Part shown: positions 1-5,449 of the stretch, one piece after another | Layout of the letters: the number at the start of each line of letters is the position of its first letter | Position numbering within the stretch: the first letter of the stretch is position 1 | Origin: Planococcus sp. (in: firmicutes) | GTDB lineage: Bacteria; Bacillota; Bacilli; Bacillales_A; Planococcaceae | NCBI GenBank assembly: GCA_030147225.1 | Contig: JASLAI010000189.1 | Span: 1-5,526 of the forward strand | Direction of reading: 5' to 3' | DNA length: 5,526 nt | Program-made: the position numbers and the translations under genes | Notes under the pieces: model-generated | Database searches by the model: none | Told to the model about the DNA's origin: nothing | What the model saw: the letters and a program-made list of their open reading frames with translations, nothing else

Positions 1-230
1 CACCCGAAGCCCAGGCTGGCGGACCGATTGCCTTTTTGCAGGAAGGCGATAGGGTAACTATCGACTCTGAGTTGCAGGAAATTTCCATGGATGTTCCCGA
101 AGAAGAATTGGAAGAGCGCCGCAAAAACTGGGTAGCTCCACCACTTCATAAAAAAGGCGTGCTTGGTAAATATGCACATAACGTTTCCTGTTCTTCTAAA
201 GGGGCAGTTACTGATTACTTAAATCGATAA
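1..230 (+). CDS. ilvD: IlvD/Edd-family dehydratase, 3' end only (probable dihydroxy-acid dehydratase)
   Basis: Only the last 75 codons are present; the frame is open from base 3 and ends at TAA 228-230. The visible protein starts at [11 protein letters not shown], which matches the (GHVS)PEAxxGGPIA block just after the active-site region of IlvD/Edd Fe-S dehydratases. Next come EGDRVTID, the acidic EEELEERR helix, and the ending [20 protein letters not shown], all typical of the C-terminal beta-barrel of dihydroxy-acid dehydratase. That enzyme converts 2,3-dihydroxy-3-methylbutanoate or its pentanoate homologue to the 2-oxo acid in valine/isoleucine synthesis. The KGAVTD ending, followed here by a short YLNR tail, fits IlvD better than sugar-acid dehydratases, whose C-termini differ. 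No ilvB/H/C/leu genes follow, so it may be a stand-alone or catabolic paralogue. The Fe-S cysteines and most of the protein lie outside the window. The family is secure; the substrate is less so. Confidence 0.88.
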   Translation, partial: PEAQAGGPIAFLQEGDRVTIDSELQEISMDVPEEELEERRKNWVAPPLHKKGVLGKYAHNVSCSSKGAVTDYLNR

Positions 231-264
231 CGAAACCTTTACTGCATAAGTTAAATTACAGAAA

Positions 265-322
265 GCTTCTTTTTTACATCGCTTCCGCTTCAATGCCTGA
301 AAAGGAAGCGGTAGAGAGAAGC
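265..322 (+). other. Long imperfect hairpin downstream of the ilvD-like gene
   Basis: The outer arm 265-274 (GCTTCTTTTT) pairs with 313-322 (AGAGAGAAGC shifted to include A313) through 10 base pairs, two of them G-U. After a small bulge at 275-277, the inner arm 278-286 (ATCGCTTCC) pairs with 304-312 (GGAAGCGGT) through 9 base pairs, one of them G-U, leaving a 17-base loop. An alternative inner pairing is CCGCTTC 285-291 with GAAGCGG 305-311. The structure starts 35 bases after the ilvD stop codon. No T-run follows the 3' arm, so it is not a standard intrinsic terminator. It could be a 3'-end stabilising or processing element, or the edge of a small repeat. Pairing was worked out by eye without an energy calculation. 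Confidence 0.45.
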
Positions 323-363
323 AACGGTTCTTAATTGATAAACAAAGCTCTATAGAAACAGCT

Positions 364-393
364 CTCAGTGGAGGTTCTTTCATCTCCGCTGAG
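364..393 (+). terminator. 10-bp hairpin, possible ilvD terminator or dispersed repeat
   Basis: CTCAGTGGAG (364-373) pairs with CTCCGCTGAG (384-393) over 10 continuous base pairs, with one G-U, around the loop GTTCTTTCAT. The stem is GC-rich and compact as in an intrinsic terminator. The following bases, TCATTCTAAG, are only weakly T-rich, so termination would be inefficient or would need a factor. It lies 133 bases after the ilvD-like stop codon and 35 bases before the oxidase remnant. The G-U pair and lack of a real T-tract leave open that it is a copy of a dispersed palindromic element. Confidence 0.45.
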
Positions 394-427
394 TCATTCT
401 AAGATAAAAAGACGGAATATTATGTAA

Positions 428-615
428 ATTCAGAGGGTTGTGAAATATGCGCTGGCTCGCAGCGGTTCTTGCGCTGATAATTATGGCGCCAAAATTGGAG
501 AAATGAAGTATCAGCCACTTGAACATGGGGATTAATTAATAGTTATGCAAGCGCTTAAAAAACGTGGGATCCGCATAATTTGTTGAATCCAGGGGAATTT
601 TTCCTATTAATATAA
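428..615 (+). pseudogene. Decayed C-terminal remnant of a GlcD/D-lactate dehydrogenase-type FAD-linked oxidase
   Basis: After an in-frame TAA at 425-427 the frame reads VVKYALARSGSCADNYG, then EMKYQPLEHGD, a TAA stop at 533-535, then LIVMQALKK (536-562). One base out of register, 568-612 reads DPHNLLNPGEFF and ends at TAA 613-615. Joined together these follow the C-terminus of FAD-linked 2-hydroxyacid oxidases (GlcD, D-lactate dehydrogenase): (ALA)RGGTCTGEHGxGxGKMKYLxxEHGDALxxM(R)xIKxxLDPxNxLNPGK. The remnant has an internal stop, a one-base frameshift near 563-568, and NYG in place of the conserved EHG of the substrate/metal site. The first roughly 400 codons expected for a 450-475 residue enzyme are absent, as the sequence upstream of 425 shows no related frame. 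The intact enzyme would oxidise a 2-hydroxy acid with FAD. The match was recognised by eye; the DPHNLLNPG block is the strongest part. Confidence 0.78.
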
Positions 616-729
616 AAATATTTCACATTTGATTTCCATGGAGGCAAGTTAGACAAACCAAACTTTTACGGCTAGTTGCTTTCCTGCTGAATAAGTGGGG
701 ATGTACTGGGCGCTGAAGCAGAATAAAAA
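616..729 (+). other. Leader of the TRAP operon, no recognisable gene
   Basis: Between the oxidase remnant and the dctP ribosome binding site I find no sustained open frame, no strong hairpin and no convincing -35/-10 pair. Short frames such as ATG GAG GCA AGT TAG at 638-652 lead nowhere. The promoter of the transporter operon should lie here or within the remnant. The only AT-rich -10-like boxes (about 605-616) lack a properly spaced -35: TTGAAT at 583-588 would require a 19 to 22 base spacer. The segment may contain further decayed coding sequence that I cannot assign. Confidence 0.4.
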
Positions 730-743
730 AGGGGGAAAAGAAG

Positions 744-1763
744 ATGGTAAAGAAAAAATTTGCATTTGTTTCAGTAATGTTGGCTAGTGTTTTGGGCTTA
801 ACAGCTTGCGGAGGTTCTGACAGTGGTTCATCAACAGGAGGAGAAGGAGGAGGATCAGGAGAAACTTATGTCCTGCAGGCCGGCCATTCATTGCCGGATG
901 ATCATCCTTACCACCTTGGATTTCTGGAAATGGCAGAAGCTGTAGAAGAACGGACAGATGGCCAAGTTACAATTGAAGTTTTTGCAAATAGTGAAATTGG
1001 AGCAGAACGCGAATTGACAGAAGGTATGGGACTTGGAACTGTCGATTTGGTCGTTTCATCAACAGCACCGGTTACTAACTTTGTGCCGGAATTAGGCGTG
1101 TTGGACGTACCGTTCTTATTCCAAGACCGTGAATCGGCTGTAGAAATTTTAGAAGGCGATATTGGTGATGAGTTATTTGCGAAAATGGAAGAAAACGGAA
1201 TCATTGGCTTGTCATGGGGAGAAAATGGTTACCGCCATATTACGAATGCCGTGCGTCCGATTGAAACTCCTGAAGATCTGCAAGGCTTGAAAATCAGAAC
1301 ACAGGAAAACGAAATTCATCTGGCTGCTTTTGAAGCATTAGGTGCACAGCCTACCCCAATGGCTTGGACTGAAGCTATTACTGCATTGCAGCAGGGAGTA
1401 GTAGATGCTCAGGAAAATCCGGCAATTGTTGCAGATCAGTTCAGTTTATATGATGCAAACCAGAAATACATGAGTTTGACAGGCCATGTTTATTCTGTAG
1501 CGATTTATATGATGAGCCAGCAGACTTACGATGAATTGCCGGAAGAATTGCGTGATATTGTTGTTGAAGAAGGACAAAAAGCAGGAGCGAGAGAACGTGA
1601 TTTGATTGTTGAAATGGAACAAGAATCGCTTCAAACTCTAAAGGATAATGGTATGGAAATCATAGAAGACATTGATACTGCACCTTTCCAGGAAGCAGTG
1701 CAGCCGGTTTATGAAACAATCGAACACCAGGATCTATTGAACGAAATTCTGGATGCCCAGTAA
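744..1763 (+). CDS. dctP: TRAP transporter solute-binding lipoprotein, DctP family
   Basis: This 339-residue extracytoplasmic receptor of a tripartite ATP-independent periplasmic (TRAP) transporter captures a carboxylate and hands it to the DctQM membrane pair. The N-terminus has a basic MVKKK start, a hydrophobic stretch to about residue 20, and the lipobox LTAC with the lipidated cysteine at 22. A Gly/Ser tether (23-40) follows, as expected for a Gram-positive membrane-anchored receptor. The mature domain begins near YVLQAGHSL (42-50). Family blocks are LGVLDVPFLF (117-126), GYRHITNAVRPI (162-173), DLQGLKIRTQ (178-187) with Arg185 as the expected carboxylate-binding arginine, and GVVDAQENP (218-226). 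Length is typical once the tether is counted. The ATG at 744 has AGGGGG at 730-735, 8 bases upstream. It is the first gene of dctPQM. The ligand is not predictable from sequence; a C4 or hydroxy-dicarboxylate fits the downstream enzymes. Confidence 0.95.
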   Translation: MVKKKFAFVSVMLASVLGLTACGGSDSGSSTGGEGGGSGETYVLQAGHSLPDDHPYHLGFLEMAEAVEERTDGQVTIEVFANSEIGAERELTEGMGLGTVDLVVSSTAPVTNFVPELGVLDVPFLFQDRESAVEILEGDIGDELFAKMEENGIIGLSWGENGYRHITNAVRPIETPEDLQGLKIRTQENEIHLAAFEALGAQPTPMAWTEAITALQQGVVDAQENPAIVADQFSLYDANQKYMSLTGHVYSVAIYMMSQQTYDELPEELRDIVVEEGQKAGARERDLIVEMEQESLQTLKDNGMEIIEDIDTAPFQEAVQPVYETIEHQDLLNEILDAQ

Positions 1764-1782
1764 ACGAACAATAAGTTAATTC

Positions 1783-1811
1783 AAAAAGAGAGAATTTTTT
1801 CTCTCTTTTTT
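1783..1811 (+). terminator. Intergenic terminator/attenuator hairpin between dctP and dctQ
   Basis: A perfect A-T-rich palindrome: AAAAAGAGAGAA (1783-1794) pairs with TTCTCTCTTTTT (1799-1810) around a TTTT loop. Read as an intrinsic terminator, the GAGAGAA/TTCTCTC core is followed by six T (1806-1811). It begins 19 bases after the dctP stop codon and ends 6 bases before the dctQ ribosome binding site. Because dctQ and dctM have no other visible promoter, the structure probably allows partial read-through and/or protects the 3' end of dctP mRNA. That would give more receptor than membrane subunits. The structure is seen directly; the differential-expression role is inference. Confidence 0.75.
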
Positions 1812-1828
1812 ATATCGGAGGCAAGACG

Positions 1829-2299
1829 ATGGATAAATTAGTTGGGTATATGAATTTTGGCATTAAGCATGTATTAAATCTTCTCATGGCATTACTGGTC
1901 ACCGTCGTTTTTCTTCAGGTGATTTTTCGGTTCATCTTGAATTCACCTCTTGCATGGACTGAGGAATTGGCGCGATATAGCTTGATCTGGTTGACTTTTC
2001 TAGGTGCGGCTTATGCAATGTCATTAAAGGCACATATCGGAATGGAGTTTTTTGTGAATTTATTCGGTGTTTCCATCCGTAAGGTTCTCTACATCATTGC
2101 GACATTTGCCAGTTTGATTTTCTTTCTATTAATGGTGATTGAAGGCTATGACTTGGCAATGCAAGGGATGTCCCAAACATCGCCCGTGCTGCGGATTCCT
2201 ATGGGGATGATTTACATGATAATACCGGTAAGCGGTGTGGTTCTAATCATTAATATGGCCTCGCAGTTTTCAAAAGACTTTAAAAGCGGGGGTGTCTGA
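1829..2299 (+). CDS. dctQ: TRAP transporter small permease subunit, DctQ family
   Basis: This 156-residue integral membrane protein is the small subunit of the TRAP transporter, which pairs with DctM and helps dock the binding protein. Four hydrophobic segments can be seen at about 12-35, 48-66, 84-106 and 126-144. The DctQ signature WTEELARYSLIW (43-54) sits between segments 1 and 2, and is followed by GAAYAMSLKAHIGMEFF (59-75), typical of the family. The ATG at 1829 has a strong GGAGG at 1817-1821, 7 bases upstream, immediately after the hairpin that ends at 1810. Only two bases separate its TGA stop from the dctM start, so the two membrane subunits are probably translationally coupled. Length is ordinary for the family and nothing is missing. 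Confidence 0.95.
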   Translation: MDKLVGYMNFGIKHVLNLLMALLVTVVFLQVIFRFILNSPLAWTEELARYSLIWLTFLGAAYAMSLKAHIGMEFFVNLFGVSIRKVLYIIATFASLIFFLLMVIEGYDLAMQGMSQTSPVLRIPMGMIYMIIPVSGVVLIINMASQFSKDFKSGGV

Positions 2300-2301
2300 C
2301 G

Positions 2302-3570
2302 ATGGCATTGGTGCTGTTTATATTATTAATGGCTTTGTTTTTAATTAATGTGCCGATCGCCGTGGCACTTGGACTCGCTTCGACTCTCGTTTTCTTTCTC
2401 GATGGAAACGTTTCGTTAATCGTCATTATTCAGCGGATGTTCAACTCGGTTGACTCGTTTCCGCTGATGGCAATTCCGTTTTTTATTCTTGCAGGGAAAT
2501 TGATGGAAAGCGGCGGGATTTCGCGGCGTCTGATCCATTTAGCCAACGTCATTTTTGGCCGAGTCAAAGGTGGCCTAGGCATTGTATCGATTGTGGCATG
2601 CGCCTTCTTTGCAGCCATTTCAGGGTCTGCAGCTGCCACGACTGCTGCAGTCGGGGCTTTAATGATTCCGGCAATGGTTAATAAAGGCTATGATAAAAGT
2701 TTTGCTACTGCCATTCAAGCAGCTGGGGGAACTATCGGCATTATGATTCCGCCAAGTGTACCCTTGGTTCTTTACGGTGTAGCGGCTGGTGTTTCAGTCA
2801 GCGAATTGTTTATCGCGGGGATTGTTCCTGGTTTGTTTGTTATGGTTTCGCTGATTTTGCTGGTATACCTGATTTCATTGAAAGAGGGCTATGGCGGAGG
2901 CGAAAAATTTGGATTCAAAGATTTTGTAAAGGCATTTTTAGATGCGTTTTTGGCTCTGATGATGCCAGTGATTATTCTTGGCGGTATTTACGGTGGGATT
3001 TTCACACCGACTGAAGCTGCAGTCGTAGCAGTTGTTTATGGCCTGTTTGTCGGGATTTTTATTTATCGCGAAATCAAATTGGCGGATTTAGCCAAAATTT
3101 TCTCTTCTTCTGTGGTCGTAACGGCAGTTATTATGTTCATCATTGCAGGAGCTTCGGTATTCGGCTACTACTTGACGCGGCAGCGGATTCCGGCTGAACT
3201 GACTGAATTGATGCTCAGTGTGACGGATAATTGGATTATTGCTTTATTGATTATCAATCTATTGCTGCTGATCTGTGGAGTTTTCCTGGAAACATCTGCA
3301 GCAATCATCATCTTAACGCCGATTCTTGTCCCGATTGCCAGTGCACTTGGCATCGATCTCGTGCATTTCGGCATTATCATGATTGTCAATCTCGGAATTG
3401 GGTTCATTACGCCACCAGTGGGAGTCAATTTATTTGTAGCCGCCAATATTGCGGGGACGAAGTTTGAAAGTCTGCTGAAAGCGATTGTTCCGTTTGTACT
3501 GATTATGATAGTCGATGTACTCATTATTTCATTCATCCCAGGAATCAGTTTATTTCTTCTTGGAGACTAA
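2302..3570 (+). CDS. dctM: TRAP transporter large permease subunit, DctM family
   Basis: This 422-residue, highly hydrophobic protein is the transport-catalysing subunit, normally driven by a sodium ion gradient. Diagnostic DctM blocks are present in order: FPLMAIPFFILAGKLME (53-69), GGLGIVSIVACAFFAAISGSA (starting at 90), a GALMIPAMVNKGYD block (118-131), IGIMIPPSVPLVLYG (145-159), GGIYGGIFTPTEAA (227-240) and IGFITPPVGVNLFVA (366-380). The repeated IPPS and TPPVG motifs lie at the two inverted-repeat re-entrant hairpins that form the substrate/sodium site in this family. Length matches the usual 420-430 residues. The ATG at 2302 follows the dctQ stop by two bases, with GGGGGT at 2288-2293 inside the end of dctQ as ribosome binding site. 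The DctQ and DctM genes are separate here, not fused. Confidence 0.96.
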   Translation: MALVLFILLMALFLINVPIAVALGLASTLVFFLDGNVSLIVIIQRMFNSVDSFPLMAIPFFILAGKLMESGGISRRLIHLANVIFGRVKGGLGIVSIVACAFFAAISGSAAATTAAVGALMIPAMVNKGYDKSFATAIQAAGGTIGIMIPPSVPLVLYGVAAGVSVSELFIAGIVPGLFVMVSLILLVYLISLKEGYGGGEKFGFKDFVKAFLDAFLALMMPVIILGGIYGGIFTPTEAAVVAVVYGLFVGIFIYREIKLADLAKIFSSSVVVTAVIMFIIAGASVFGYYLTRQRIPAELTELMLSVTDNWIIALLIINLLLLICGVFLETSAAIIILTPILVPIASALGIDLVHFGIIMIVNLGIGFITPPVGVNLFVAANIAGTKFESLLKAIVPFVLIMIVDVLIISFIPGISLFLLGD

Positions 3571-3588
3571 GAAATTGGAGGAAAGTTC

Positions 3589-4662
3589 ATGCCAGCCTAT
3601 AAAATAGCGGTCCTTCCCGGAGATGGGATTGGACCAGATGTTACAAAAGAAGCGATAAGAGTTTTGGAAGCCTTAAAGCAGACAGATGCTAGCTTTGATA
3701 TGGATTTTAAACAGTTTGAATGGGGCAGTGAGTATTATTTGGAGCATGGGCATATCATGCCCGAGGACGGGTTGCATCAACTGAAGGATTTTGATGCGAT
3801 TCTGTTTGGTGCCGTTGGAGACAAGCGAGTGCCGGATGAAGTTACTATTTGGGAATTGATTATGCCGATTCGTAAAAATTTTCAGCAATACGTTAATATG
3901 CGGCCAATCAGACGGTTGTCTGGTATTGAATCTCCCTTGAAAAATGAGAAGCCCATCGATTTTATGGTATTCCGTGAAAACGCAGAAGGCGAGTATTCCA
4001 ATATCGGAGGCCGGCTTTATCAGCAGCACTCGCAGGAGATGGCTATTCAAAACACTGTCATCACTAAGCAAGGTGTTGAAAGAATTGCCAAATATGCATT
4101 TGAATATGCAAAAAAAAATAACAAATCTAAGGTGACCAGTGCGACTAAATCCAATGCCATTATTCATTCGATGAAACTATGGGATGAAGTAGTGGAGTCC
4201 GTGGCGAAAGACTATGCCGATATCGAACTTGAGAGTAATTTCATTGATGCTTTGGCAGCCTACTTTGTAATGCGTCCAGAATCGTTTGAAGTGGTAGTCG
4301 CTTCCAATCTGTTCGGAGATATATTGACAGATCTTGGAGCCGCTTTAGTCGGAGGTCTTGGGGTCTCCCCATCAGGCAATATTAATCCTGAAGGCGACTT
4401 CCCTTCCATGTTCGAAGCCATTCATGGTTCAGCACCGGACATTGCCGGAAAAGGAATTGCCAATCCGATTGCACAAATCTGGTCAGCCGCTTTAATGTTG
4501 GAGCATTTAGGAAGAACAGATCTGTCGACAGCAATAGTTGACGCCATTGAACAAGTGCTTCAAGAAGGGGCGGTGCTGACGCCGGATCTAGGAGGCAGTT
4601 CCACAACACAGGACGTGGGAACAGCCATTGCAGAAAAGGTTCAACAACTGGTAGCCAAATAG
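3589..4662 (+). CDS. ttuC: Tartrate/D-malate dehydrogenase-like enzyme (TtuC/DmlA/YcsA group), NAD-type
   Basis: This 357-residue cytosolic member of the isocitrate/isopropylmalate dehydrogenase superfamily uses a divalent metal and NAD to oxidise, and often decarboxylate, 2-hydroxy-dicarboxylates. Visible blocks are IAVLPGDGIGPDV (6-18), GAVGDKRVPDE (74-84), QQYVNMRPIRR (99-109), FRENAEGEYSNIGG (128-141), VTSATKSNA (182-190) with catalytic Lys187, Asp220, NLFGDILTDLG (240-250) with metal-binding Asp244 and Asp248, and HGSAPDIAGKGIANP (279-293). The EGEYSNIGG form, in place of the tyrosine-containing TGGIY of isopropylmalate dehydrogenase, places it with tartrate/D-malate dehydrogenases. Asp284-Ile285 is the NAD-type pair, versus Lys-Tyr in NADP-isocitrate dehydrogenase. 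The start has GGAGG at 3577-3581, 7 bases before ATG, and lies 18 bases after dctM. Substrate within the group (D-malate, tartrate or another 3-substituted malate) is unresolved. Confidence 0.9.
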   Translation: MPAYKIAVLPGDGIGPDVTKEAIRVLEALKQTDASFDMDFKQFEWGSEYYLEHGHIMPEDGLHQLKDFDAILFGAVGDKRVPDEVTIWELIMPIRKNFQQYVNMRPIRRLSGIESPLKNEKPIDFMVFRENAEGEYSNIGGRLYQQHSQEMAIQNTVITKQGVERIAKYAFEYAKKNNKSKVTSATKSNAIIHSMKLWDEVVESVAKDYADIELESNFIDALAAYFVMRPESFEVVVASNLFGDILTDLGAALVGGLGVSPSGNINPEGDFPSMFEAIHGSAPDIAGKGIANPIAQIWSAALMLEHLGRTDLSTAIVDAIEQVLQEGAVLTPDLGGSSTTQDVGTAIAEKVQQLVAK

Positions 4663-4674
4663 GGGGAGAGTTAT

Positions 4675-5430
4675 ATGAAGGTGGACACTAAAGTAGCAAT
4701 TGTTACAGGTGCAGGCGGCGGAATGGGAAAAGTGGTAGTAGAGCAATTTCTTGAACAAGGAGCAAAAGTGGCGGGTATCGATATTCAAGTCGATGGCCTT
4801 GCTGAACTAGAAGCGCAATATCCGAATCAATTGCTCGTTATTCAAGGCAATTTGACGGATGAACAAAACGTGGAAGATGCTGTCAAAAAAACTGTCGATA
4901 CTTTTGGGCAGGTTGATATACTGGCAAACGTTGCAGGAATTGCCCAGGCGGCGACTGACATAGAAAAAGTATCTTTGAAAGACTGGGAACGTATAATGTC
5001 GATCAATTCGACTGCGGTTTTCTTGACTTCCCGTGCAGTGGTTCCTTACATGAAGAAACAAAACAATGGATCTATCATCAATATAGCTTCTGTATCCGTA
5101 GACCGTCCGCGTCCAGGATTAAATGCTTATATCGCTTCAAAAGGAGCGACGATTTCCTTGACGAAAGCGCTAGCGATCGAATTGGCTCCTTATAATATTC
5201 GGGTCAATGCGATCAATCCGGGCCCTGCCGACACTAAAATGCTGGGCGAATTTACTGCAGCCGGCAGTGACGAAGGGATGGCAAAAGAGAATATATTCCG
5301 TAAAAGTGTACCGCTGGGTGAACTGATCACCCCGGAAGCAATCGCCAATTGTGTCTTATATCTCAGCTCTGATTTAGCAAAAATGATGACAGGCAGCGTA
5401 GTGAATGTTGACGGAGGACGTGGAATCTAG
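4675..5430 (+). CDS. Short-chain dehydrogenase/reductase (classical SDR)
   Basis: This 251-residue Rossmann-fold oxidoreductase has the full set of classical SDR motifs. These are the nucleotide-binding TGAGGGMG (11-18), Asp36 at the end of the second strand (favouring NAD over NADP), the NVAG motif (85-88), the active-site Asn111, Ser139 in INIASVS, Tyr152 and Lys156 in NAYIASKGA, and NPGPADTKM (181-189). It ends with NVDGGRGI, as in FabG-like enzymes. Length is standard. ATG 4675 has GGGGAG at 4663-4668, 6 bases upstream, and follows the ttuC-like stop by 12 bases, so it is in the operon. SDR sequence does not fix the substrate. Context suggests interconversion of a hydroxy acid or alcohol with its oxo form, supplying or draining the neighbouring aldehyde dehydrogenase. 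A biosynthetic FabG role is unlikely given the neighbours. Confidence 0.92.
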   Translation: MKVDTKVAIVTGAGGGMGKVVVEQFLEQGAKVAGIDIQVDGLAELEAQYPNQLLVIQGNLTDEQNVEDAVKKTVDTFGQVDILANVAGIAQAATDIEKVSLKDWERIMSINSTAVFLTSRAVVPYMKKQNNGSIINIASVSVDRPRPGLNAYIASKGATISLTKALAIELAPYNIRVNAINPGPADTKMLGEFTAAGSDEGMAKENIFRKSVPLGELITPEAIANCVLYLSSDLAKMMTGSVVNVDGGRGI

Positions 5431-5449
5431 TTGTAGAGAGGTGAAAAAA

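Noticed and set aside
447..506. A 19-codon frame, MRWLAAVLALIIMAPKLEK, with a purine-rich stretch before its ATG, suggestive of a small membrane peptide.
   Set aside because: It overlaps the oxidase remnant in another frame, and that remnant accounts for the sequence. The spacing to the possible ribosome site is loose and there is no other support.
546..559. TGCAAGCGCTTAAA, resembling a catabolite-responsive (cre) element for CcpA, with the palindrome AAGCGCTT at its centre.
   Set aside because: It differs from the consensus at two informative positions and coincides with the QALK codons of the oxidase remnant, so ordinary coding history explains it. It is also about 185 bases upstream of dctP.
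583..616. TTGAAT followed by the AT-rich TATTAATATAAA, a possible sigma-A promoter.
   Set aside because: Usable -10 boxes lie 19 to 22 bases from TTGAAT, or match the consensus poorly at shorter spacing, and the -35-like hexamer is part of the LLNPG codons of the remnant.
661..726. Possible second gene remnant (ISGDVLGAEAE before a TAA, or LVAFLLNKWGCTGR in another frame).
   Set aside because: Neither fragment matches a family end that I recognise and both are short enough to be chance.
2405..2414. GAAACGTTTC-type 10-base palindrome inside dctM, cre-like.
   Set aside because: It deviates from the cre consensus in its right half and encodes conserved-length protein sequence; a chance palindrome is enough.
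3231..3467. A 78-codon + strand frame inside dctM, rich in Cys and His, that could be mistaken for a metal-binding protein.
   Set aside because: It overlaps the conserved C-terminal half of DctM in another frame. The Cys/His content is a by-product of shifted hydrophobic codons, and no ribosome binding site supports it.
3673..4167. A long minus-strand open frame (164 codons) opposite the ttuC-like gene, plus similar antisense frames at 908-1204 and 3168-3536.
   Set aside because: They lie wholly opposite well-supported genes, show no family motifs, and are the expected shadow of the codon pattern on the + strand.
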